Program-made: the position numbers and the translations under genes
Source of the DNA: Paenibacillus_F chitinolyticus_A
GTDB taxonomy: Bacteria > Bacillota > Bacilli > Paenibacillales > NBRC-103111
NCBI RefSeq assembly: GCF_045038035.1
Contig: NZ_CP173427.1
Coordinates: 4,278,001 to 4,342,000, forward strand
DNA length: 64,000 nucleotides
Direction: 5' to 3'
Shown: piece after piece, positions 52,578 through 59,533 of the stretch
How the letters are laid out: every line of letters starts with the position of its first letter
Numbering within the stretch: position 1 is the stretch's first letter
Notes under the pieces: generated by a model
The model's input: only the letters and a program-made list of their open reading frames with translations
The model's database searches: none
Told to the model about the DNA's origin: nothing

Positions 52578-54206
52578 ATGAAAAACGAGATCAACAACGG
52601 CACAGCCGTAACGGGAGTCGGCGGCCCTGCCGACCAAAGGCTCGCCGAAGGCGAGCAGGAAACGACGCTGACCAACCGGCAGGGTCATCCGATTACCGAT
52701 AATCAGAATATCCGCACTGTCGGAAACCGGGGTCCTTCCACCCTGGAAAATTACCATTTTCTCGAGAAAATTTCCCACTTCGACCGCGAGAAAATTCCCG
52801 AGCGCGTTGTACACGCCCGCGGCGCAGGCGCTCACGGCTATTTTGAGGCGTACGGTAAAGTCGGCGAAGAGCCGGTCGCCAAGTATACACGCGCCAAGCT
52901 TTTTCAGGAGGCCGGTAAAAAAACGCCGGTATTCGTCCGGTTCTCCACAGTCGTGCACGGTGTTCATTCACCCGAAACGCTCCGGGACCCGCGAGGCTTT
53001 GCCGTCAAATTTTATACGGAAGACGGGAACTGGGACCTCGTGGGCAACAACCTGAAAATCTTTTTTATCCGCGATCCGCTCAAATTCCCGGACATGGTTC
53101 ACGCCTTCCGCCCGGACCCGGTTTCGGGTGTTCAAAATATGGAGAGAATGTTCGATTTCCTCTCCAATTCCCCGGAAGCGACGCATATGGTGACGTTCCT
53201 GTTCTCGCCTTGGGGAATTCCGGCCAATTACAGGGAAATGCAGGGGTCGGGCGTCAACACGTACAAATGGGTCAATGCGGACGGCGAGGGAGTGCTGATC
53301 AAGTACCACTGGGAACCGATCAATAACAGCATCCGCAACCTGACCCAGAACGAAGCGGACGAGATCCAGGGTAAGAACTACAGCCACGCTACCCAGGATC
53401 TGTACGAAGCGATCGAACGCGGCGACTATCCCGAATGGGAACTCAGCGTTCAGATTCTGAGCGACGACGAGCACCCCGAGCTGGATTTCGATCCGCTTGA
53501 CCCGACTAAGCTGTGGGACCACGAGAAATTCCCGTTCCTCCCGGTCGGCAAAATGGTCCTGAACAAAAACCCCGAGAACTACTTCGCGGAAGTTGAGCAA
53601 GCCGCCTTCGGTACGGGCGTCCTTGTAGACGGGCTGGATTTCTCCGACGACAAGCTTCTCCAGGGCCGTACTTTCTCCTACTCGGATACGCAGCGCCACC
53701 GGGTCGGGACCAACTACCTGCAGCTGCCCGTCAACGCTCCGAAGAAGCACGTCGCTACGAACCAACGCGACGGCCAGATGACTTACTTCGTGGACCGGGC
53801 GCCCGGTCAAAATCCTCACGTCAACTACGAACCTTCTTCGCTCGGCGGACTGCAGGAAGCGCCGCCGCGCGGACGGGAACACGAACCGGCATATAACGCC
53901 AAGCTCGTCCGCGAGAAAATCGACCGGCCGAACGATTTCGGACAGGCGGGCGACACGTACCGGAAGTTCGAGCCGTGGGAGAAAGACGAGCTGATCTCCA
54001 ATCTCGTCAACAACCTCAAGATCTGCAAGCCTGTCATCCGCGACAAGATGGTGAACTATTTCACCCAGTCGGATGCGGAATACGGACGCCGCGTAGCGGA
54101 AGAACTGGGCAAGGCAATTGCCTCGTCCGAGCACACGGGGACGGTTCAAAACCGGGAAGGCGCCGAGCAGGCGAAACAAGCCGGCCGCAAAACGGACGGC
54201 TATTAA
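52578..54206 (+). CDS. Monofunctional haem catalase
   Basis: The 542-residue enzyme degrades hydrogen peroxide. Seen: catalytic His79 in RVVHARGAGAHG, the FSTVVHGVHSPETLRDPRGFAVKFYTEDGNWDLVGNN segment with the distal Asn (more than 20 residues in all, 125-161 approximately), and the proximal haem ligand Tyr368 in GRTFSYSDTQRHR. AGGAGGAATGGGGTC precedes the ATG. The C-terminus is short, of the small-subunit type. Confidence 0.95.
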   Translation: MKNEINNGTAVTGVGGPADQRLAEGEQETTLTNRQGHPITDNQNIRTVGNRGPSTLENYHFLEKISHFDREKIPERVVHARGAGAHGYFEAYGKVGEEPVAKYTRAKLFQEAGKKTPVFVRFSTVVHGVHSPETLRDPRGFAVKFYTEDGNWDLVGNNLKIFFIRDPLKFPDMVHAFRPDPVSGVQNMERMFDFLSNSPEATHMVTFLFSPWGIPANYREMQGSGVNTYKWVNADGEGVLIKYHWEPINNSIRNLTQNEADEIQGKNYSHATQDLYEAIERGDYPEWELSVQILSDDEHPELDFDPLDPTKLWDHEKFPFLPVGKMVLNKNPENYFAEVEQAAFGTGVLVDGLDFSDDKLLQGRTFSYSDTQRHRVGTNYLQLPVNAPKKHVATNQRDGQMTYFVDRAPGQNPHVNYEPSSLGGLQEAPPRGREHEPAYNAKLVREKIDRPNDFGQAGDTYRKFEPWEKDELISNLVNNLKICKPVIRDKMVNYFTQSDAEYGRRVAEELGKAIASSEHTGTVQNREGAEQAKQAGRKTDGY

Positions 54207-54230
54207 TAGCGGCTGACGGGCTCGCCCCCG

Positions 54231-54264
54231 AAAACGGAGAACAGGGAACTGTTTTCCGTTTTTG
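54231..54264 (+). terminator. Terminator of the catalase gene
   Basis: AAAACGGA..ACAG, loop GGAA, CTGT..TCCGTTTTT. Confidence 0.85.
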
Positions 54265-54365
54265 CGTTTTTCGTTTTTGCAAACCACTATTATATAGAAG
54301 CTTCTGCTGTCCGCCGCCGCAAAATATCCTATCACTTTCCATCCTCTATTTAGGAAGCCTAAATG

Positions 54366-54459
54366 TTTACTAAGTCCGGGATATCTTCTATAATAGATGC
54401 ATGAATCCTCAAGTTACTCCTCTATAACGGTAGGAAAGGGCGATCCCTTTTCTACCGTT
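54366..54459 (+). promoter_or_regulatory. Promoter and 5' UTR hairpin of trhO
   Basis: TTTACT (54366-54371), 17 bases, TATAAT (54389-54394) form a promoter. About 25 bases behind the expected start site is a 15-bp stem (54426-54440 with 54445-54459, loop CGAT) without a T run. It may stabilise the mRNA or regulate it. Confidence 0.55.
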
Positions 54460-54514
54460 GTTGATTGAACGCAGCCTTTTCTCCTAAACTTAGATTAGAC
54501 AGGTGGTACTAGCC

Positions 54515-55414
54515 ATGAACGATACGAAGCAGCCTTACCGCATTTTGCTTTACTATAAATTCGTGCCGATCGCAAATCCCGAGGAATTCGCGGCCGAGCA
54601 CCGGGAATACTGCAAAAATCTCGGCCTGAAAGGCCGCATTCTAATTGCCGCGGAAGGCATCAACGGGACCGTATCCGGTACGGTCGAGCAGACGGAGCAG
54701 TACATGTCGGACATGCATGCCAACCCTCTTTTTGCCGATATGGTGTTCAAAACCGATCCGGCCGATGAGCATGCTTTCAAAAAAATGTTCGTCCGCTTCA
54801 AACAAGAGCTGGTCACTTTCCGTTACGACGAAGAGCTGGACCCTAACGTGATCAGCGGTAAAAGATTGTCTCCGGCCGAGTTCCACGAGCAGCTTCAAAA
54901 CGAAGACGTGATCGTCCTCGACGGACGCAGCAACTATGAGTACGATCTGGGTCACTTCCGTAACGCGATCCGTCCGGACGTGGAAGCGTTCCGCGAATTT
55001 CCGGAATGGATCCGGGATAACATGGCGGATCTGAAGGATAAGACGATCCTTACGTACTGTACGGGCGGTATCCGCTGCGAGAAGCTGACCGGCTTCCTGA
55101 TCAAGGAAGGCTTCAAGGATGTCGCGCAGCTTGAAGGCGGCATCGTCACTTACGGGCAGGACCCGGAAGTGAAAGGCAGACTTTTCGACGGCAAATGCTA
55201 CGTCTTCGACGAGCGGATTTCGGTGCCGATTAATCACACCGAAGAAGATATCGTCGTGGGCAAATGCCATCACTGCGGCAAACCTGCCGACACGTTCATC
55301 AACTGCGCGAACGACTTCTGCCATCTCCAGCATATCTGCTGTCCGGAATGCGAAGAGGAGCACAGCGGCTGCTGCTCGGACAAATGCGAGGAGCTCGTTC
55401 TTTCCGCGCGTTAA
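54515..55414 (+). CDS. trhO: Oxygen-dependent tRNA uridine-34 hydroxylase
   Basis: TrhO (YbfQ/YceA group) forms 5-hydroxyuridine at tRNA position 34 using O2. The 299-residue protein has an N-terminal ferredoxin-like domain, a rhodanese domain with the active Cys in LTYCTGGIRCEK (about residue 180), and a Cys-rich metal-binding tail (CHHCG..CCPECEEEHSGCCSDKC). The ATG at 54515 has AGGTGG upstream; another in-frame ATG or GTG a few codons before it is possible. Confidence 0.92.
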   Translation: MNDTKQPYRILLYYKFVPIANPEEFAAEHREYCKNLGLKGRILIAAEGINGTVSGTVEQTEQYMSDMHANPLFADMVFKTDPADEHAFKKMFVRFKQELVTFRYDEELDPNVISGKRLSPAEFHEQLQNEDVIVLDGRSNYEYDLGHFRNAIRPDVEAFREFPEWIRDNMADLKDKTILTYCTGGIRCEKLTGFLIKEGFKDVAQLEGGIVTYGQDPEVKGRLFDGKCYVFDERISVPINHTEEDIVVGKCHHCGKPADTFINCANDFCHLQHICCPECEEEHSGCCSDKCEELVLSAR

Positions 55415-55474
55415 GCAGCTGCACATGTCGGCGCGGCGCTTTACTCAAAGCGGCCGTATCGTCCGCCGCATCGA

Positions 55475-55520
55475 AACCCCAGGCCTACTTCCGACAAGGA
55501 GGGCCGGGGGTTTTTCTTTT
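55475..55520 (+). terminator. Terminator of trhO
   Basis: CCCC-GGCC and GGCC-GGGG stem, with TTTTTCTTTTT after it. Confidence 0.75.
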
Positions 55521-55581
55521 TGCGGGAAAGAGCAGCGGAGTTCCGCTATAATGGAAGAAGAACATTCGAGGAGGAGACTTT

Positions 55582-56505
55582 ATGCGCATTGGTATTATCG
55601 GGCTCGGCGACATCGCCCGCAAAGCTTACCTGCCGGTGATCACCGCTAGAAACGACGTGGAACTTATCTTCTGTACGCGAAATACCGCTGCCCTTGAGCA
55701 GCTTGCCGCCACTTACCGGATAAGCGAAACCGTTACGGAGGTCGGCGAGCTGATCGGCCGGGGCATTCGGGCCGCATTCGTCCATTCTTCAACGGAATCC
55801 CACGCGGAAATAACGAAGCAGCTTCTGCAAAACGGCGTTCACGTCTATGTGGACAAGCCTATTGCCTATACATACGAGGAGTCCTTGAAGCTTACGGAAC
55901 TTGCCGAAAAAAACGGCCTCATTCTGATGGTCGGCTTCAACCGGCGTTTCGCTCCTCTCTACGTTTCCGTTAAAGAGAAATCATCACCGAACCTGATTCT
56001 GATGCAAAAAAACCGCCCCCACTCCCCCGACTTTGCGCGCCGGTTCATCCTCGACGATTTCATCCATGTCGTCGATACGCTGCGCTATCTTGTGCCGGGA
56101 GACGTACGGGACGTTAACGTTACGTCCCGCCATCAGGACGGCAAGCTGTACCATGTGATGCTTCAGCTGGGCGGTGACGGCTATACGGCCGTCGGCATCA
56201 TGAACCGGGACAGCGGCGGCAGCGAAGAGACCGTGGAAGCGATCGGCGGAGGCCGCAAATGGTCGGTGAAGGATCTCAATACCGCGGTAGAGCTGGCGGA
56301 CGGCGGCGAGCGGCATTACAAATTCAACGATTGGGACCCCGTTCTGCACCGCCGGGGGTTCCATGCCATCATCGATCATTTTATCCAAACGGTAAAAGAA
56401 GGCGGACAGCCTCTGCAGTCAACGCGGGATGCCCTCGAAACCCACCGCATCTGCGAGGAGATCGTTAAAGAGCTTGAAAAGAACGGAGTATCCGCCTGGG
56501 GATAA
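55582..56505 (+). CDS. Gfo/Idh/MocA-family oxidoreductase
   Basis: The 307-residue NAD(P)-dependent oxidoreductase has the Rossmann motif IGIIGLGDIARKAY, then AAFVHSSTESHAEI, and the catalytic VDKPIAYTYEES segment (about residues 92-103). The C-terminal domain is compact. Substrate unknown; family members act on sugars or inositol. GAGGAGAC precedes the ATG. Confidence 0.9.
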   Translation: MRIGIIGLGDIARKAYLPVITARNDVELIFCTRNTAALEQLAATYRISETVTEVGELIGRGIRAAFVHSSTESHAEITKQLLQNGVHVYVDKPIAYTYEESLKLTELAEKNGLILMVGFNRRFAPLYVSVKEKSSPNLILMQKNRPHSPDFARRFILDDFIHVVDTLRYLVPGDVRDVNVTSRHQDGKLYHVMLQLGGDGYTAVGIMNRDSGGSEETVEAIGGGRKWSVKDLNTAVELADGGERHYKFNDWDPVLHRRGFHAIIDHFIQTVKEGGQPLQSTRDALETHRICEEIVKELEKNGVSAWG

Positions 56506-56625
56506 GGAATGCCCGTTCTCCTGCCGGTCATCTGCAAAGACAACCTTTCATATGAATGCCCTTCATTTGTCCGGCAGTACGGATCGGCCGCCCTTCGTTT
56601 AAAGGGACCCGTTCTCGCTTAAACT

Positions 56626-56735
56626 AAGAAAGAGTGCCTCCCGTTAAACGGGTACCCGTACACTGGACACTTCAAAAAAAAGTGTTTCGCGTACGGGTAC
56701 CCGTTTACGTTTCCGTGAGGCATGCGCTCTTTCTT
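56626..56735. repeat. 110-nt nested hairpin
   Basis: Three blocks pair in nested order: AAGAAAGAGTGCCTC (56626-56640) with GAGGCA..CTCTTTCTT (56717-56735), a 17-18 base block around ACGGGTACCCGT (about 56643-56661) with its complement (56690-56707), and ACACTT with AAGTGT near the loop. ACGGGTACCCGT is itself a palindrome and occurs in both arms. It is followed by TTTTTG, so it can act as the terminator of the oxidoreductase gene. Confidence 0.88.
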
Positions 56736-56788
56736 TTTGTTTTTATCGCATTAGCGGTTTACCCAACTAACCGAAACCGGAGGTACCG

Positions 56789-57337
56789 ATGAAAATCATC
56801 ACGACCGCGCAGTGGGATGATAAGCTTTGGCGGGAAGCGGAGCCCCTTTATAATGAGGCTTTTCCGGATCACGGAAGAAAGCCTATCCCGATCATCCGTC
56901 AGATGTTCCAAAGGAAGCTCTGCTTCCTTCATCTCGGGATCGTTGAAAATAAGGCCGCCGTAATGGCGATTACCGGAGAGCTGCCTTCGGTACGGGCGCT
57001 TCTGATCGACTACATCGCCGTCCGTCACGATTGCCGCGGACAAGGCACCGGCCGGCTTTTTATAGAAGAGCTTAAAGATTGGACCCGAGAGGAAGGCCTC
57101 AGCGGCATGCTGATCGAAGCGGAGGCCGGCGACGGACCCGGCCATCGGAGCCGGCGGCGTTTCTGGGAAGCCTGCGGGTTTCATCTGACGGAATATGTCC
57201 ACGAATACAGCTGGGTGCCGGAGCGTTATCAGGCGATGTATGTGAATTTAAGCCCCGAAGGAAAGCTGGTGGACGACGGCCGGCTTCTTTTTGAGTCGAT
57301 CACCGATTTTCATAAAAGATCTTATCGGCGCACCTAG
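56789..57337 (+). CDS. GNAT N-acetyltransferase
   Basis: The 182-residue protein has the acetyl-CoA motif RHDCRGQGTGRLFIEEL (about residues 79-95) and the core beta strands before it (LLIDYIAV). Substrate unknown. A GGAGGT site lies before the ATG. Confidence 0.82.
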   Translation: MKIITTAQWDDKLWREAEPLYNEAFPDHGRKPIPIIRQMFQRKLCFLHLGIVENKAAVMAITGELPSVRALLIDYIAVRHDCRGQGTGRLFIEELKDWTREEGLSGMLIEAEAGDGPGHRSRRRFWEACGFHLTEYVHEYSWVPERYQAMYVNLSPEGKLVDDGRLLFESITDFHKRSYRRT

Positions 57338-57462
57338 TCGAAGGGAGTCGATCGCCGCCCTTTGTTTCCCTGCCGCCTCGTCCTACTTCTGCCGCATGGA
57401 CAAATGAGCTTCCTTGCGCTATTTTTAAAGAAGCAGGCGACTTTTGGAAAAAAGGAGTACGT

Positions 57463-58470
57463 ATGGACCAACAACGGAAACCGAAAGTGTTTATCGGCTC
57501 TTCCAGAGAAGCGATTCCTATCGCGGAAGGTGTACTGGAAAATCTCTCCCCGGCCGCACAGGTGAACCCCTGGTTTGCCGGCGCCTTCAATCCCGGGCGG
57601 TATACCATGGAAGATTTGGATAAACAGGTACAAAACAACGATTTCGCTCTTTTCATCTTATCGACGGACGACGTCGTTCAAATCCGCGGCAAGCAGTATG
57701 CCTCGGCCAGGGATAACACCATTTTTGAAATGGGGCTTTTTATGAGCCGCCTGGGCAGGGAACGCGTCTTTTTTCTTATGCCGGATCATATTCCTGAAAG
57801 CGTTAACGAAACGGCCGTCGGCGGGCTGCGGACACCTTCGGACCTGTTCGGAGTCAATGCCCTAACGTTCGAAATCCGTTCCGAAGCCGACGAGTGGGTT
57901 CAGGCGACGGCCGCGGCTTGCAGCACCGTCAAAAGAAAGATGCGCGAATTGGGCTGCCTTTCGGAGCAGCCGACGATCTCCCAGCTCGCACGCATTCTGC
58001 GCCTTTTTCGTACCCTGTTAAAGGGGGTTCCCTTCAAACCGGAGGAGGAAAATTCCCTCCAGACGCTAAGCGAAGGAATCCGGATCTCCTACACGTGCCC
58101 GCCCCAGTTTACGGTTAAGGGCGTCACGATTCACAGCGCGGAGCAGGACGAGTGGATCAAGCAGGTCGCGGGCACCTCGAACATCGGCACGATGAACCGG
58201 ACGTACCCCTTGACGGCCAATGAAAATCTGGGCCCCGGAGACAAGCGTATCCTCGTGGTAGACGCTCATTTGAATAACAGAGTCACGATGAATCTGCACT
58301 CTTCCTCCATTGAAAATGAATATTTGATATGTTATCCTTTAGCTAAGAAGGTTGTGCTGACCGTGCATATGATCGGCCAGGACACATTAAGTTCGGAGCA
58401 GTTGAATAAGATAGCCGGCCTGAACGGGCAGCTGATCAGTTCGGTAAACGATTTGTTGGGAGGGGAATAA
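57463..58470 (+). CDS. TIR-like (Cap12/Pycsar-effector type) domain protein
   Basis: The N-terminal 130 residues match the TIR-like family found in CBASS and Pycsar effectors: KVFIGSSREAIPIAE, NPWFAGAFNPGRYTMEDL, FALFILSTDDVVQIRGKQY, then ARDNTIFEMGLFMSRLGRERVFF with the catalytic Glu89 (NADase residue of the family) and the PSDLFGV close. Active members destroy NAD+ on activation. Residues about 140-200 are helical; 200-335 form a region I do not recognise, which may sense a signal. No nucleotidyltransferase/cyclase gene is near, unlike in typical CBASS. It is followed, one base on, by a small gene. AAAAAAGGAG precedes the ATG. Confidence 0.85.
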   Translation: MDQQRKPKVFIGSSREAIPIAEGVLENLSPAAQVNPWFAGAFNPGRYTMEDLDKQVQNNDFALFILSTDDVVQIRGKQYASARDNTIFEMGLFMSRLGRERVFFLMPDHIPESVNETAVGGLRTPSDLFGVNALTFEIRSEADEWVQATAAACSTVKRKMRELGCLSEQPTISQLARILRLFRTLLKGVPFKPEEENSLQTLSEGIRISYTCPPQFTVKGVTIHSAEQDEWIKQVAGTSNIGTMNRTYPLTANENLGPGDKRILVVDAHLNNRVTMNLHSSSIENEYLICYPLAKKVVLTVHMIGQDTLSSEQLNKIAGLNGQLISSVNDLLGGE

Positions 58471-58471
58471 G

Positions 58472-58672
58472 ATGAAACCGGTCAGAAACAGATCGAACAG
58501 CGGATTAAAGCGTCGGCGTTCCGCCAAATCTGCTGGCAAAGTCTTGACCCAACGGAATTCCTCGGGTCCCATTTATTCCATCGGTCCTTCCGTAGACGGG
58601 AAAGAGCAGTCTTTCCAGCTCGTTTTGGAGAAAGAAGCCGTGTACGAAACTCCCGTCTATCTTCAAGGCTGA
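58472..58672 (+). CDS. Small basic protein coupled to the TIR-like gene
   Basis: Unrecognised 66-residue protein with a basic, Arg/Ser/Lys-rich first third (NRSNSGLKRRRSAKSAGK) and a more hydrophobic C-terminal half with a possible beta hairpin. Its ATG is one base behind the TIR stop, with GGAGGGG inside the TIR gene's end, so the two are translated together. Could be a modulator, an antidote or a structural partner; nothing in the sequence decides. Confidence 0.6.
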   Translation: MKPVRNRSNSGLKRRRSAKSAGKVLTQRNSSGPIYSIGPSVDGKEQSFQLVLEKEAVYETPVYLQG

Positions 58673-58690
58673 CGCCCATACAGAATGAGA

Positions 58691-58729
58691 AAAACCCGCT
58701 TCCTTTCTTGCGAAAGGAAGCGGGTTTTT
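58691..58729. terminator. Terminator of the TIR-like operon
   Basis: AAAACCCGCTTCCTTTC, loop TTGC, and complement followed by TTTTTG: a 16-bp perfect stem. It may also serve the convergent DinB gene. Confidence 0.92.
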
Positions 58730-58901
58730 GGTGTTGCAGACGCCCGGGTATCCGGAGGTTCGGCTATGATTGCGGGCAGTATGGAAGCGTGGAAGCTTGG
58801 AGGTACGGAGGATGGGAGGATGGCATACGGATACATCTGAGTTTGGATCAACGGAACCCTAGAAGCCGCCTTTCCGTCCCCTCGCGGTACTCTTTATTTC
58901 G

Positions 58902-59432
58902 CTAACCGGAATGGGCCCGCCGGATCCGTTTCAGCTGGTGAATATGACCCCACTCGTGAAAAGCGCTGAATTGCAGCCACTGGCAGGCATTCAGCTCCAC
59001 GCCGAGGGGATGGCGGGACACCAGACGGTTCGTCTCTCTTGCGGCCAAAAGCGGCAAAAACGCTTTCAGTTCGCCGCGGACCTCCGCAAGCCGTTCGAGC
59101 CCGTCCTCATACGCCACTTTTCCGGTAGGAAACGCGGAAGGCGGAGATTTTTTCGGCGTGCCGAGCAGCCCGTGCTTCTCGAACAGCGCCGTGATATCCA
59201 CCAGCTTCCGTTCCTCCGGCTCGGACGGCCGGACCGCTTCGCCGTTCAGCAGCCTTCCGATTTCGGCGACGACCTGCTTCTCCACAATGCCCAGGTGCTC
59301 GACGATCTGGACCGGGTTCCAGCCGCCCTCGTACTCGCTCAGGTGCCGTTCACCCGGACCGAAAGCGTCCAGCGCCGCCAGAAGCTCCCGCCTTTTTTTA
59401 ACCAGAAAGGGTTCCAGTTCGGAAAAAATCAT
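58902..59432 (-). CDS. DinB-family protein
   Basis: The 176-residue four-helix-bundle protein has His residues expected for the metal triad in IVEHLGIVEKQ and HEWGHIHQLKRI. DinB/YfiT-like proteins are thiol transferases or of unknown role. The ATG at 59432 follows AAGGAGG by eight bases; the much longer upstream open frame runs antisense/out of frame through the GH81 gene and is not real. Confidence 0.82.
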   Translation of the reverse strand: MIFSELEPFLVKKRRELLAALDAFGPGERHLSEYEGGWNPVQIVEHLGIVEKQVVAEIGRLLNGEAVRPSEPEERKLVDITALFEKHGLLGTPKKSPPSAFPTGKVAYEDGLERLAEVRGELKAFLPLLAARETNRLVSRHPLGVELNACQWLQFSAFHEWGHIHQLKRIRRAHSG

Positions 59433-59533
59433 GCGTCCTGCCTCCTTGTTTGAAAGCGTCATCTCCTTCCCATCATACCGCGTCCCCGCTTTTTCTTCAT
59501 CCTCAAAATCCACACTTCCGGTATCGCAAAGCC

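Noticed and set aside
57463..58470. STING-like domain in the C-terminal half of the TIR protein
   Set aside because: The order TIR-then-sensor fits Cap12, but no STING signature could be recognised by eye.
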